64,000 nucleotides of DNA. Source: Alitta virens. Lineage: Eukaryota > Annelida > Polychaeta > Phyllodocida > Nereididae. This document shows positions 32,780 to 45,604 of this stretch, piece by piece (the first letter of the stretch is position 1; each line of letters starts with the position of its first letter). Location: NCBI GenBank assembly GCA_932294295.1, contig OW028575.1, positions 17,860,058-17,924,057 of the forward strand, given 5' to 3'. The position numbers and the translations under genes were made by a program. The notes below the pieces were generated by a model, which did no database searches, was not told where the DNA came from, and was given only the letters and a program-made list of their open reading frames with translations.

Positions 32780-34890
32780 TGCCTAGACTGTTACGTGATT
32801 CCTGAATCACATGAGATGTATTACATCTGACTTCTTGGCTCATTCTTACAATTAAACGAATAGGAATTGCAATTAATTCATTGTAGTTCCGTGGCTTGAA
32901 TTTGTCAGGATCGATATCCTTGGTGTCAAGTAATAGGGTTGCAACTAATTAGTAATAAAACCGAAAACAAGCAACTTTATTTTTTAGCATTTTGTTACCC
33001 AATTAAGTAGAAGTGATATTACCCTCATGTATGAAAATGGCATCAAAGTATAATTTTAGTAAATCACACCTGCGGCCTCTCATGCACATTGCATTATCAT
33101 ATTATGAAATTAAGGATATAAAAACAACTGGAATTACCGTAAATGCACTGATCTTGGATATATTAGATGATATTCACATGCCATATTGGTGAGCATTTTC
33201 TTTCAGTTGATCTTTGACATTTAATTGAATGACGATCACATACTATATTTGCGTAGCAGTTTCTTTAAGTTGATCAAAAAGTGCATTTATACAGTACTTC
33301 TTGTCCAGACAGTCATTTTGATATTACATAAACTGCAGCATTAATTCATATGCTAGTTAAAAGATATAGCTTATTAGAGAGGAGGGGTTTGTAAAAAATA
33401 ACTTTAGACATCAAGGGCCAGAAATTAAAGCACAATTCCGAAGGAACCTATATTTACAAAAAGACATGTACACAAACAGGAGGGAAGAAAGAAGAATCCC
33501 AAGATAGTTCGGGTGGGAAAAAGTGCAGTATAGTGGATCCAGATTTAGCGAGTCCCATTGCAAGGCCTATGACGTCAAATGCGTGGTTTTCATATTCATG
33601 GAAATCACTTCTGAAAAAGACAGCTGAAAAACACATGCAGTCACTATGTTTAGTAAGTTGACTTCAGAAACCCTGAAAGTACGAGAGAAATGATTGCATA
33701 CATCCTTAGTTTATGCAGTTATTCTATTCTACCTGCATTTAAAACATTTTTCAAGCGTTGAATGAGCTCAGTATTAACACAACCGATCTGCAAGACAATT
33801 AACAATATATAATTAATGTCATGAAACATAGGAGTACAAAACATAAATCATTTTTAAATAAAAAGCGTAAATTAGCATAAATTATAAAACCATTTAAAAA
33901 AAAATAGCATGTAAAAACATGTAAATAAAATGGGACATGCGATCAGTATTTTGATAAAAAAAGTCAATCTATGTTTAGTTATTTACATATGTTGTTCACT
34001 CTGTGAGCTTAACCAAAGTTCATTTATCACTCCTGTTTCCAAAATATTTCATATACAATGTAGGTATTCATGGCTCAGAAATAATAGTTATAATAAATTA
34101 ATGACTGCGCAGCCTTTTAGTTTGACTGTATTTTTTGTATTTGAGACATATATCAATTCTAAGCTGAAATTCATGTAGGCTTCTAGAGAAAATGGTCAAA
34201 TAAGTCCAACTGGGTCAACTAGAAATGTGAACTTGTAAGCCTAATTTTTTTTTTTCCTCTGGGCAGCAAATAGTGTTAACCCACGTGAGACTCTATCATC
34301 TCATCGTTTTATCTGCCAATGGTTACGGATTACACCAATGGAACACCTTTGTGACAACATGGATGTACCATGTGGTAAATGTGTAACATGGTGTCAACTC
34401 CAAGCCTTACCATTGCATCATATGCATTAAATAGATTTTTTTTTTCTATTTTAGGAGGGCAGTTTTCAATGGACGTTGCTATGGTAACACTTAATGTAGT
34501 GTCCATTGTTGCAGCAAAAACAATAGCGCATTCATGGAAGCAGGTAGCACGGGTGAACATTTAGCGCAGGAGCCATCTTGGCATTTTTGCCTAATTGACC
34601 TCATTTTGGTTACGTCATATATTATGATATCATTTCTTCTCCATTGTTCCATTGTTCCATTGTTGCAAGATATGAGTGTTCATACTAACCTATTATCAGT
34701 CATGAAATGGCTACTTATTAACATCACTGTGATGACAATTATATACGAATTGATTGGCCCCTATGAAAAGACCCTGACCTCAATAACATTTTGGAAGAAG
34801 TTTCTGCACAGTCCATGAAATGAGCAAGATTTCTTAATTTAATTTTTTGTCTAAATTTTGTATGGACTATTTTGCCAGGGCATGCACTTG
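32780..34890. other. Intergenic DNA, no gene seen
   Basis: No defended gene. An isolated X-box-like GTTGCTATGGTAAC lies at 34475-34488. A CATTGTTC decanucleotide is repeated three times near 34640. Confidence 0.4.
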
Positions 34891-34894
34891 ATCA

Positions 34895-35390
34895 GTCAAT
34901 AGAGCTTTTACCCCTGGAGACTATGCAGTGACAAAGTGACTATAGGGAGACTGTGACCGAATAGCGACTGTGAGATTACAGTGCCAAGAGAGCATGCAGA
35001 AATGTTACAGCATTGAAATCAATTTACTGCAAAGAGCTCTTGGCAGTTTTTGAAACAGGAATGTCTTGATTGGAAGTTAAGCACACTACAACAAGCAGGT
35101 GATATTGAAAGCAGAGTTTTCAGGCTCAGATCACTTGCTTAGGCCTTGCCCACCTGACAAAAGAGGCACTACTAGTCAATGTTCCCTGAGACTATAGCAG
35201 GACTGTGATGTGATTGAATTGTGACTATCCAACCAAAGTATGACTGAGTGACTAATGTAGGTTTCCATGACTGTGTTCAAAGATATCAAAACCATATATT
35301 GATGGGAGTCCCTATCAGTTTTGAAGCAAGAACGTTGGGATCAGAGGTTGAGCACACTACCACTGAACCACTGAACCACTGAAACAGATA
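34895..35390 (-). mobile_element. Two tRNA-like SINE pieces
   Basis: On the minus strand 35270-35385 reads GGTTCAGTGGTAGTGTGCTC (A-box-like), then AACGTTCTTGCTTCAAAACT (degenerate B box), as expected for a tRNA-derived head. A similar pair of strings is found near 35030-35100. The left flanks share the GACTGTG/GTGACTAT vocabulary. Both are degraded. Confidence 0.5.
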
Positions 35391-35394
35391 GTAT

Positions 35395-36300
35395 TGGCCG
35401 TAGTGAATTTTGAAAAACACAGCAAAAATATTGGACAACTTAGCAAAAGATGCATTATTTGCCTTAACTACCTGTTTGGCCATCAGTGTGCAACAATGCC
35501 ATTGCTTGTAATAAAGATAGAGAAAATTGAGAAGCTTGCCAGTATTCAAACCAAGAATACATTTCTAAGTCCTTGCAGGCTAGTCCGAAGTCAATTTTCC
35601 CTTTCTTTCCTAACTATTAACAATTCCATCCTTTGTTTGTTAAGTTATAGCATTACTGCAGATTATAAAAAATTATGCAATGCTTAAATCTATCATTTTA
35701 ATATTCTTTATTGCATAATTTTTAAGACCGAAAATTGTCATGTATTATATTAATTCGATCTGACACATAGATTGAACCGAATCAATGGTTCCTTGAATAT
35801 CTGGCCATTGCCTGCACCAAAGCATACATTTTGCTAGCACGCTACTTGAACATAATACTTTTTCGCAGCCGCACAGGTGCATTAATAGAAAAATATGAAT
35901 TCTTAGCCTAGGCTAACATTGTGCTATTTTATCAGTATTTTATTCAACAACAGTGAGCGAACCATATTTTTTTGAGGATTAAAAAAGTATTTGGTGTGCG
36001 AAGACGTATTTCCACCTCTGCATGTGACAGACATAGTTGAGAAATCGTATTGGAGTTGTTCCGTTGCTGGTTGGTTCGTCCATACAGAATAAATTCTCAA
36101 ATTACCGTTATTGTTCTTAATATTACATAAAACTTAAATCAACTTCCGGCGAACCAATTTCCGCATGTGGCAGAGCACGTGAAAACTGCATGTAGGGCAG
36201 GTGGTCGGAGATACATACATATCATGGTGTGTGAGAAACTTCCATATGGCAAGAGGCTGAAAGAACTGCTGTTATATCGCAACTCAAAAACCAACGCTAA
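35395..36300. other. Intergenic DNA, no gene seen
   Basis: AT-rich sequence. No repeats or genes recognised. Confidence 0.4.
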
Positions 36301-36302
36301 AA

Positions 36303-36352
36303 GGTGGCTAAAGGTTGGCTAAAGGGTGGCTAAAGGTTGGCTAAAGGTTGGC
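36303..36352. repeat. ~11-bp minisatellite GGCTAAAGGTT
   Basis: Four to five head-to-tail units of GGCTAAAGGTT or GGCTAAAGGGT occur, followed by a short (GTATAT)n run. Confidence 0.85.
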
Positions 36353-36354
36353 GG

Positions 36355-36990
36355 GGTGGTCGCTGTCGGGATCTTTACTACATGTATATGTATATGTATA
36401 TGATACAGCAATTCACAAAAGTGCGGAAGTGTAGATCTCGACTGGATATATTCCTCTCTTTATTGCATCGATGACCCTTAAATACTAAATGTGCATAGTT
36501 TCCAGAATTGAAAGTTCAAATAAGCTTGCGCGTGTCAGTCATCAAAAAATCAAATTTGTTTGTTAAGTTATAGCATTACTGATGGACATTTTTTTTCCAT
36601 GTATTTTACTAATTTATAATTAGATTCATCCAGTTAAATATTATCTTTTTCATTCTCATAAATTATTCGTGTTGACTGTTCACAAACGGAAGATTGATAC
36701 CAAAGATAGTAAAAGCAAAGTTTTCTAATAATATCCATCATAAAGGGAGTCAAAGGCTGATTCAGAATTACATTCAGATATCCCTTTTCATACATATTTA
36801 AATAAAATTTTGCAAAGTTAGCAATGAATATGAAAATTGGCACTTGGAAAGAAAATGTTAATGATACTTTGTATACTTCGATCACCGGTTTAATTATCAA
36901 GAGTAGTCATTAATATGAGCAGAATATCAATTAGATATTTCAAACCAGATGGTCGACTAATAATCAATAATTATGAAGATTCAGAATTAA
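36355..36990. other. Intergenic DNA, no gene seen
   Basis: AT-rich sequence with chance open frames only (for example 36634-36900, minus). Confidence 0.4.
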
Positions 36991-36997
36991 TGAAAAA

Positions 36998-37078
36998 TAC
37001 ACCGCCCTCAAAAAATATTAGACTGCCTTACTACTTTGTACATAATGAAGTTTTCTTGTATTTTTCGAGGTCGGTGTA
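36998..37078. mobile_element. 81-bp TIR element (CGCCCTC family), second complete copy
   Basis: TACACCGCCCTCAAAAAAT at the left and TTTTTCGAGGTCGGTGTA at the right are inverted repeats. Both outer ends carry TA. It is the sister of 12505-12579. Confidence 0.75.
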
Positions 37079-37084
37079 TTCACC

Positions 37085-37675
37085 TGGTTGCACCAACATG
37101 TGAACCTAATGTGTCCTATATGTTGTGACACAGAGATAAGGCGTATTTCACTGTGATCTTCTTTCTCCTATAAATAGCATTTCCCGATTGGCAGTAGCCC
37201 TAGTTCTTTTTCTGCCATAAGAGCAGTCTGTGATGAAACAAATGAAAAGAATTAATGAAGGACTGACCAGTGGCTACTTTTGCGTCTGGCCGATCATCAA
37301 GGGACATTATGAGATGCGAAAGCCTGCAGGGATAACGCAAGATGGATAAGTCTGAAGACATTTTTTCATTTGCACTGCATATTACCCACCAGCAACATGG
37401 AAGTTTTCAATCATTTATAGGAAAATTCAAAGTAATAAGAGATGTCACAAACGTTATACTTTGAAATTTAGTTGAACTATTGATAACAGAGCAGGGGTGC
37501 CGATTCCCCTCGGCCAATATAATTTTTCCGATTCCCACTAAATTCTACATATGTTGAAAGACATACCATCCGCCTTGCTTATATTCTTCACAAAAGAGAC
37601 CACCACTGTACAATGTGCTTTGTTGTCCATACAGCAGTCCAATATACTCTGCTGTTATACAACAGCTGGGTGAAT
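37085..37675. other. Intergenic DNA, no gene seen
   Basis: No gene. A stretch near 37525-37600 (TTCCGATTCCCACTAAATTC and following) is partly repeated near 37935-38010, on the other side of the LINE fragment at 37680. Confidence 0.4.
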
Positions 37676-37679
37676 AATT

Positions 37680-37822
37680 TTAAAACTTACACCAGCAAGT
37701 AATACTCTTAAAGTTCAAATGCCTGAATGTAGAACAAATTTATGGAATCACTTTCCAGCCAATATTCATGAGAGTGCTTCATGTGATGTTTTTAATACTC
37801 AAGTCAAAAATGTTTTCTGTTA
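37680..37822 (+). pseudogene. C-terminal scrap of a LINE reverse transcriptase
   Basis: The frame reads ...LWNHFPANIHESASCDVFNT and on to VKNVFC and a stop. This matches the usual ending of CR1/L2/Jockey-like ORF2 proteins (x-LWN-LP--I----S-D-FK--LK). Only about 40 residues remain. Confidence 0.6.
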
Positions 37823-38523
37823 AATGTTATTTTAACCATTGATTTTATTGTGAATTTTACCTTAACTGGACAACATGAAAAACAGTTTTACAGATTGTGT
37901 ATCCAGTGACAAAATATGTTTTTAAATAAATAAATATAATTGTTCCGAATCCCACAAAACTCTATGTTGGACGACACACCATCTACCATTGCTTTTACCC
38001 CTCCAGTGTATTTTGTATTTGACAAGATTGATGCAGACAGCCAGAACCGATCCTCCATTGTAGCTAGATGCAGCATATCTGCCATATCAATTTATAATAA
38101 CATCAGGTTAGATATTATTAACTGATCAAATTATGATACAAACTTGTGAGGATGAAATGACTTTATAGGAAGGGTGTAAACTGTTCAAAAATTAGGTGCC
38201 TGTCATCAACGGAAAAGTCAGCTAACAAAATGTTTATCCTGCGAGATTTTCACACAACAGGCGTGACACAAAATATTCTTCTGATTCTGATTGTGTTATA
38301 AGTTGCATTGTTTGTTCAATGCAGTGCAGTAGCCTATAGTATGTATTGCATGTGTTGGATCCTCTTACACCTGCAAGCGCCTGATTGATGATGTCTGCAG
38401 CCTTTACTACAGTTAATGATGGTATGACATATTGTGCTTCCTGTAAGTTTCACCAGCAACGTATTATATTGTTTGTTCTACAACAATAATTGTCTGAGCC
38501 GACCAACATAATTGTTTGATATA

Positions 38524-39391
38524 CAGGGTGTGGCATAAAAACTTGCACCAGCAGCTACTGCTACCTCTTTTGTTATTGCCTCAATTAACAGGTCATACAC
38601 ACGCAAGTAATAATGGTCCTAAATTATCTTTATAAATATATTTTCTTGTTTCCTCAAGAATTATAGATAATATGGATCTAAATATAGCACATGCACATTT
38701 ATCACACCTTTGGGTGATTTTCGCCTCGGCTTTTGCAATACAAGCATTAGATTATGTCACTGATCATACAGATGTGTTACAGCCACCTTTCTTGACCTTC
38801 GCCGTCAAATAGATAAATTTTTGATAAACCTTTAAGGTGGAAAGTGCCATTTTGGATTTTGATCAATTTTCTGTCTTTTCTGTTTAATTAACTGGCCAAT
38901 CCTCAATTATTTCCAGATTAGTTGTAGTTTCAAAAAGTCCACCTGGAATGCCATTATATTTCTCCATTTTAATTTCATGACCTTGCTGAATCAAAACTGG
39001 AACCAACCTTCTTATCATCTAATACCATGATATATAAAAAACATTGAAGGAGGATTCTGTGCAAATATTATATTTTCTGTGGCTTCACAGGTGTAGTAAC
39101 TAGGAAATCTCTAATTTGTAAACTTTCTGCAACTAGAGACACCATGCAAGCAGACAGAAATTTGACTTCTGTGATGTGTGTCACTCAGAATAAGCCCTGC
39201 AGCATGAACCACCTCTATAATTCAGATACTGATATTGTCTGACATTATAAGGTCAAAAATATCACAATGACCAATTGCTTATACCCCTAACTAAATGTGG
39301 CAAAACTTTAAAAGACTTCATAAGCATTTGAGTAACCTAGAGCTATCCCGAAAGAGGAGATGCCTGGTGCAAGTTTTTAGACCGCTCCCTG
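38524..39391. mobile_element. Mariner-like element, internally degenerate
   Basis: The left end CAGGGTGTGGCATAAAAACT followed by TGCACC is mirrored by GGTGCAAGTTTTTAGACCGC followed by TCCCTG. These are inverted repeats of about 26 bp with a few differences. TA flanks both sides (38522-38523 and 39392-39393). The CAGGGTG start and TA duplication are typical of Tc1/mariner. The 868-bp body shows no recognisable DDE/D transposase, so it is a decayed or non-autonomous copy. Confidence 0.75.
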
Positions 39392-39542
39392 TATGCATTT
39401 ATTGTCTGAGGACACACAATATGTTGGCTGACTTTAAACAAACTTTTGAGTGGACACCAGCACCCAAATTGTTTTCCTGAGAAAAAAATAAGTCATTTTT
39501 TCGAGTGCACTAGAGGAGACATAACTAGAGATTATTTCATGT

Positions 39543-40164
39543 CACACTCTAAGAAATAAAGAGGTACAATGAGGTATTTCATAGCACCCATGGGTGCTGT
39601 GAACTTCCCCACAGTCTTCATACATATTGAGGTTTTTTGTCTCCACCAAGCCCTGAAGAAGTTCCTCAGAAGTATTTCAGTTTTGGAAGGTTCTTCAAAA
39701 GCTCAGCTTCAGTCTAGAAAGCTGAGAATGAGTGAGAATCAAACTCTGGTTGCCCACCCAGAAAGCAGCCATGCTAACCATTACACCATGGATGCCGTGA
39801 TGACTCAAGGAGTAAAGCAGCAGTCATCAATGGGCGTAGATTCTTGTCAAAGGAATCAGCTGTCTGTGGCTCATTGGGTGCCACACTAACTTGTGAATAC
39901 CATGGGCACAACATACATGGGTTTGAATCCATGGTTTTTTTTTTTTTGGTTTTTTTTACCATTTTTTCTTACAGGAGTCTTTTAATGTTACTTATTTGAT
40001 TTTGGGTAATACATATATAAAAGGTATTACAAAAACCTTGAAGGTCCCTTGAAATACCATGTATTCCCAAATACGTCCCACGTGAGACCATATATGGTTC
40101 TGTATTTGTGACAAGCTGAAAAACCTAATTTGGTTCTATGTGGCACCTTTTTACCTAAGAGTGC
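39543..40164. mobile_element. TIR element with CACTCTWAG ends and an internal tRNA-like head
   Basis: CACTCTAAGAAATAAAGAGG at the left is an imperfect inverse of CCTTTTTACCTAAGAGTG at the right. Inside, the minus strand of 39700-39800 reads ATGGTGTAATGGTTAGCATG (A box) and AACCAGAGTTTGATTCTCAC (B box), so a tRNA-derived SINE head is inserted or captured. Confidence 0.55.
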
Positions 40165-40221
40165 ATTAAATTTTAATGGAAACAACAAAAGGAAGACAGA
40201 TGTATGAACTGAATACACCGG

Positions 40222-40305
40222 ATAAATTGCAGTGCCTTGCTCTATCATCATAAATTGCAGTGCCTTGCTCTATCATCATAAATTGCAGTTCCTTGTGGTA
40301 TCATA
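40222..40305. repeat. 28-bp tandem repeat, about three units
   Basis: Units of ATAAATTGCAGTGCCTTGCT plus CTATCATC start at 40222, 40250 and 40278. The first two are essentially identical and the third is diverged. Confidence 0.9.
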
Positions 40306-40309
40306 TCTG

Positions 40310-41660
40310 ATGTAATAGACTCCATACATCAGGTTTTTTCAGTGACCTTAGGGTAATCCTATCTAAGGGATGTATTTGAAATGTTATGAATATGTCAGAC
40401 TCTTTAGCTGAGCTGCTTCATTTTTATGGGCATATTCACCAAAAAGAGCCAGAAGTACATATAGCCATGCCATGGGCATTGTTGTCTGTAACATATATCT
40501 GTAGCAATATCATAGTCCCTGCAATGCATGTCTTATTGAAATTATTACAAGGGTGTCATCATGAGTTGATAAGTTGGGGTTTGGTTATTAGTATATTACA
40601 TGATTTGTATGAAATTAATATGACCGATGAATATATATTTCATGTTATCATCAAACTCATTATTGATTTTTGTAAATTCTATAAAGCTTTGTTTTGATTT
40701 GAGATAGGAACCTCAAACTGTTATAATATACGAAATCCTGTCACCATCAAGGGTCTCGTGGCGCCCTAATTAATTGTCGATGTTATTTGATCCAGTTGTT
40801 GATGAAAGAATGAACACTTTTTGATATTTAAGGGAAGAAGTCACTGAGTATCAGCTGTCATATCCATACTCATTTTGTTAAACGATAGGGCTCGAAGCAT
40901 AAACTATCTAATTTATAAAATGAAAGCTTAACACAACTGTATATATAAATTAAGGATTATTTTTTCTTTTCAGGAAACTAAAAGGCCTTCCAGGCATTCA
41001 TTTACAAAAGCAAAAGTGTAAAACATATAGGCCTAATATGCCAACATTAATTGTGTTTAACATCTAATGTATTTTGTTTTTAAGCACATAATGAGATTTG
41101 CTTAATCAAATGACTAATGATAGAAGTAAACTTTGCCATAATATGTCAAAAATAGTGTAATGGTGCCTTTCGAAGGTCTTATGGTCGTAAATGATGTCGA
41201 ATTTCTACAATAAGAGAAGAATATATATATCAAATACACTACTACCCTACATGAGTGAATTTTTTCAAATAACATATCTGATTTATTGTATTTTCTCTTT
41301 TTTGACATCTATGACATCTTCATGCAATGCACCTACCACAGTTGTTGTACTCTACTGTAGTGCTACGGTAAAGTATAACGATTTTTATGATCAAACTATC
41401 AAATCTCTTCGCTCTCATGAGTGTATAATTTACACAAATCACTGTATCAAAAAAGTTGCTTACCGTGGAAATTTTTAAAAGGGTACTACTGTCTCCACTT
41501 ACATATACGTATGATCGCATTGTTACATGTTAGCTGCTGAAAACCCCTCATTGTTAAGTACCCAGCAAAATAAAATTTAACCATTTTTTCCTTCTTTTGT
41601 TTCTTCTACTTCCACATCCACATAAACTTTCAATTTTGATATCTAATCCCAACATATCAC
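40310..41660. other. Intergenic DNA, no gene defended
   Basis: A 103-codon open frame at 40386-40697 (+) has no recognisable family and could be chance. Overlapping frames near 41114-41520 are mirror images on the two strands and are not credible. Confidence 0.4.
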
Positions 41661-41664
41661 AGGA

Positions 41665-41945
41665 TTTTTTAGATGGCCAGCTCTGCTCAAGGTCCCGGGA
41701 CCCGTTTTCGATCCCAGGCCCAGGCACTCTTCCTGAGCTACATCTCGGCTGGATATCGATTGCATGAGACATTAAATTGGAGGTGCCTTGTACTCGATGT
41801 CTATGCTGAGGCAAGCAAAAGACCCCACCCATGGGGTGTAAATGTGGGACATAGTGTGGACTCCAAGTCTTATTATCTCATCAGTACGTCTGCCTCTGTC
41901 AGCTGGTCATATAAGGTGACTATGCTTCAGACCCAGCAGCATTAA
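41665..41945 (+). mobile_element. Most complete copy of the SINE family
   Basis: A B-box-like CGTTTTCGATCCCAGGC lies near the left end. The body follows: GTGCCTTGTACTCGATGTCT, GAGGCAAGCAAAAGACC, CACCCATGGGGTGTAAATG, TCTTATTATCTCATCAGTAC, GTCTGCCTCTGTCAGCTGGT, then CATATAAGGTGACTATGCTT. A short tail ends in CTTTAGATTAAAAAATAA. Six copies of this body in 64 kb define the family. Confidence 0.75.
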
Positions 41946-42099
41946 GACATTAGACAAGTAATTCTTGTCTTTAGATTAAAAAATAATTTCCAAAATTTAT
42001 AAATATCAGGAATACATCAACCAAATAAATTGAAGAATTGAACAATTACCTATTTCAACAAAATATTATGACAAAGCAAGACCCAAATGCAAACTCAAA

Positions 42100-43236
42100 T
42101 ACAAATTATAACACAATGGCACAGATATTAGAATTAGGTTCAAATAGATTTATGCCAAATAAGACCATACAATTCTGCAAATATTAACACAAGAAATCAA
42201 ACTGGATAAGTATAAGGGTGTGATCAATTCCATCAAATATAGAGAAAACTTTACCATAAACTGAGAAAAACACCCATTGACCATCCATTCTATAACGAAA
42301 AGAATCAATCTTTGAACATACAATAAAATACTTAGAAAAAGTATCCGGCAAGCCAAATATCAGTACTACAATAATCTTTTTACTAAATTAAAAAGTGACA
42401 TCAAAAAATACCTGGCTTACAATAAAAGTTATAATAAATGATAATAAAAAAGAAGGAATTTATAGACTACTTCTCCGTTAAGCAAGAAAATATCCATGAT
42501 AAACATAGAATTGCAGAAGAATTAAACTCATTTTTCACACACAGTTTGCTTCAAACATTACTGTGCCACAAGATAAAGGTTTTGCAGATTATTTGAAGTA
42601 CCCATTCCCAGTTGATTTCAGCTTTACTGAAATAACTGAAAAAAACCTACGGCAGATGATATGCAAATTAAAATCAAAACCAAGTTCAGGTCCTGGCATT
42701 ACAACTATATTACTAAGAAGATACACATCCACTTTAAGTTCTTAAACCTGTTACTTTTATAATTAATCAGTCTATAAATCAGGGAATATTTCCAGAAAAA
42801 CTTAAAATTGCTAAAATTACATCAGTTTAAAAGAAAGGTGATACACACCAGATGACGAACTATCGACCTATTTCTATACTTCCAGTGATTTCTAAGTTAT
42901 TCGAGAAAGCCATCTACAATCAAGTACATGGCTTCTTACAACAGAATGATTTGTACAATAAAATTCAATACGGGTTCAGAAAAGAACCCTCCACAGAACT
43001 CGAAGCCTTGAATTGGTCGATTGATGTATCTCTGAAATGAACAATGGTGATATTCCACTAACCATATACACAGAATTATTGAAAGCATTTGATTCAATAA
43101 ACTGCGAAATATTGCTACAAAAGCTCCATTATTATGCAATAAGAGGCAAGCATTGACCCTATTTAAACAGAAAACAATATGTACAGTGCAATGAAACATA
43201 TTCAGAATACATCACGGTATCAACAGGAAATTTGCT
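42100..43236 (+). pseudogene. LINE ORF2, linker and reverse transcriptase N-half
   Basis: Multi-frame reading gives, in order: the linker after the endonuclease (KGVINSIKYRENF, TYNKILRKSIRQAKYQYYN, 42200-42400), ITEKNLRQMICKLKSKPSSG (42630), NYRPISILPVISKLFEKAIY (42855), DLYNKIQYGFRKEPST (42950) and ELLKAFDSINCEILLQKLHY (motif A, 43075). NRKQYVQCNETYSEY (43165) follows. It breaks off before the YADD box. Several stops and frameshifts are present. Style: CR1/Jockey-like. Confidence 0.9.
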
Positions 43237-43239
43237 GAT

Positions 43240-44940
43240 AATAGCATAAGATATCAACTGCCAATTACTCTAAACAAAACCCCTATTAACGTACTTGAAA
43301 AACTAGATACACATAGTAACACTGGCTATAAATTACATATACAGTAGAAGATTGCTATACATGTCAGCTAAATGATACTGTGTAACACTCTATATTTCAC
43401 ATTATGCTTTTTGACAGACAAGGGGCACCCATGCTAGTGTCCTAATTGAGACAAAATAGGTGTCCATTGACCCTCTATTTTTCTAGTTTTTATGTAATCC
43501 AAAAAATCATGGTAATTAATTTTTGGGTCAAATAAATTATTTTCATTGTCATGTCATTCATGGAAATGAAATTATGTTTTCTCAAACCTCCATATCTCAA
43601 CTTCTATTATGCCTACATGCATGTTATTTAGCTGTAAATATGTCTAAATCCTAGTATTTTCACTTTCACATTTTTAGTACATCTGTTTTAAACGGTTTAG
43701 TAAAAATATAAATTATAAAAAAACTGCCAACTATTTTGTTTTAGTTCACAATGATATCCATAAAACTTCGAAAAATTAAAGTGTATATTTGAAAACATTA
43801 TTTTATATTCTTTGAATGTATGACATATAATGAACTATAATGAGGGTAAACGTGGAAAATTCATATATTCTAAACCCTCTACACCTCAACAGCTATTATA
43901 CTTTCATTTTATAAAAATTAACTTTATACATCTAAATCATAATACTTTAACTTTCAAATCCCTAATTTAACATTTATTTCATATTTTTTTAAATGATAAA
44001 TAAATAAAGAATCTGAAGAACTTCATTGTCATACTCTTTGTATATAAGACATTACATATAAATAATTGAAGAAATTTTACACTAAGGATATAATTCATTT
44101 TCTCAAATTTGTCGAGGGTATGCTGCTGCTGCAGCAGCTTGTTTTGGATCCATCCAGGTGAAAACCGCACGTGTTGAAAGTTGAGATTTTTTCAGGAGAA
44201 CTTCTTTTCTGAAAGCAAATCCTGCAACACTGAGCTGCACTGATGCCTTATAAATAGCGATAATGGAAAATGTAGCAAAAGCTATTAATAAAAGCTATAT
44301 ATAGTGTAGGCTTTGTTCCCAAAGGGTTATTGACACTTAGAACAATCAATCCATGGGCAGGTAAGAGGGTTTTAGGTGGTTTTTTTTAAATAAAATTAAT
44401 CTTTTCATTTTCGTTGATAATATGGAATTTGTATAATAAGCTAATAAGTCAAAAACATGAAAAAATCTAATATACCTCCATATCAAAGACACTATTTATC
44501 CAACTTGAGTGAAATTTTGCAAATAACTATAGAGTACTTTCACTTTACAAACTTCAGTTTACGTCCATTTCAAGCTTAAGGAAAATCTGGAAAAATGCTA
44601 AAAATTCTGCAAACTTGTGTTTCCGGAGCAGAATGAACTGACCCTGACAAAATTTCATACAGTGTTAATATTTTGGTAGTCACATTGACATAGCTCTGCT
44701 CTCTTTTTCAAATAACAAAATATTGAGAAAAGAAAAATTGTACTGGAGAAGAACTGGAACACAAATGCACCAAGAGGTATGAAACAGAAATGAAACAGGT
44801 ATGAAACATTAAGAGAAAATAGTGTAGTTATGCCTTTTGGTAGGCTCATATACATGAATAATGTAGAATTTTTTTTAAATTAGGAGAAAAATCCAACGCC
44901 TTTCTAGACAGGTTGAACTGTTGTTTCACAAACACCAGTG
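43240..44940. other. AT-rich DNA between two LINE pieces
   Basis: No coding text. It separates two parts of what could be one LINE (42100-43236 and 44950-45600) and may be a later insertion. No terminal repeats were recognised at its edges. Confidence 0.4.
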
Positions 44941-44949
44941 CTTATAGTT

Positions 44950-45600
44950 CAAGTAAAGCGTTTGATTATAAACACTTTTGAGTGTTGTTATATACATCTT
45001 GAATGTACATAAGTCTACCCACAATAAAATGCCAAAATATTTATCTACGCAGGCCAATAAAGCAATCTTTGCACAACAAGGTAAAACTAAATCAGCCTTA
45101 GGATATATTCCACCAGCACTAGCATTAAAAATGTTTGACACTTACATCCTCCCTATACTTGAATACAATAACATGTTATGGGGTAAATGAGATGAAGTTA
45201 AAATTGTACAAAAAAGAGTAAAACAGAATCATATATGCAATACATGACTCCGAAGTAAACCCCAAACTAAGAACTCATAAGATCTTTGAAACCAACTATA
45301 GTTTTGAAACCTACTTAAACCTCAACCTCCCAAAAAAGACTTACAGTAACATTGCTAGGTTTAGAATAAGTTCGCATAACCTCAAGATAGAAAAAAGGTA
45401 GACGTAAAACCCCTAGGTAGAAGGTGAATTTCACTGCCTCTTAAAATGTATTGCCAATAATGTGCCAATAATAGAGCTAAATAAAGAACTTAGTAAATAT
45501 ATTTCTGACTTCAATAATCTAACCCCAACTGTCCAGCAAAGAAGCAGATGTAATTCATGCTCTTGGCATATTTCTAAACCGTAGGATTAGCTTTGAAAAG
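44950..45600 (+). pseudogene. LINE ORF2 C-terminal part
   Basis: The frame reads KSALGYIPPALALKMFDTYI and LPILEYNNMLWGK (45095-45190). After frameshifts it continues FRISSHNLKIEK (45360) and EFHCLLKC (45425), the last two being the C-terminal region of ORF2 with its cysteine/histidine motif. This would follow the piece at 42100-43236 in an intact element. Confidence 0.8.
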
Positions 45601-45604
45601 GTAG

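Noticed and set aside
39700..39800. Minus-strand tRNA(Glu)-like sequence with A and B boxes
   Set aside because: Arms do not close into a sound cloverleaf by eye and it sits within repeat DNA. It was called a SINE head, not a tRNA gene.
39569..39889. 106-codon open frame
   Set aside because: It lies inside a TIR element that includes a tRNA-like SINE head, so it is not a gene.
40386..40697. 103-codon open frame starting MNMSDSLAELLHFYG
   Set aside because: No domain, no splice or poly(A) context, and AT-rich codon use. Chance frames of this length are expected in 64 kb.
41114..41520. Cluster of short overlapping frames on both strands
   Set aside because: No domain or consistent coding strand.
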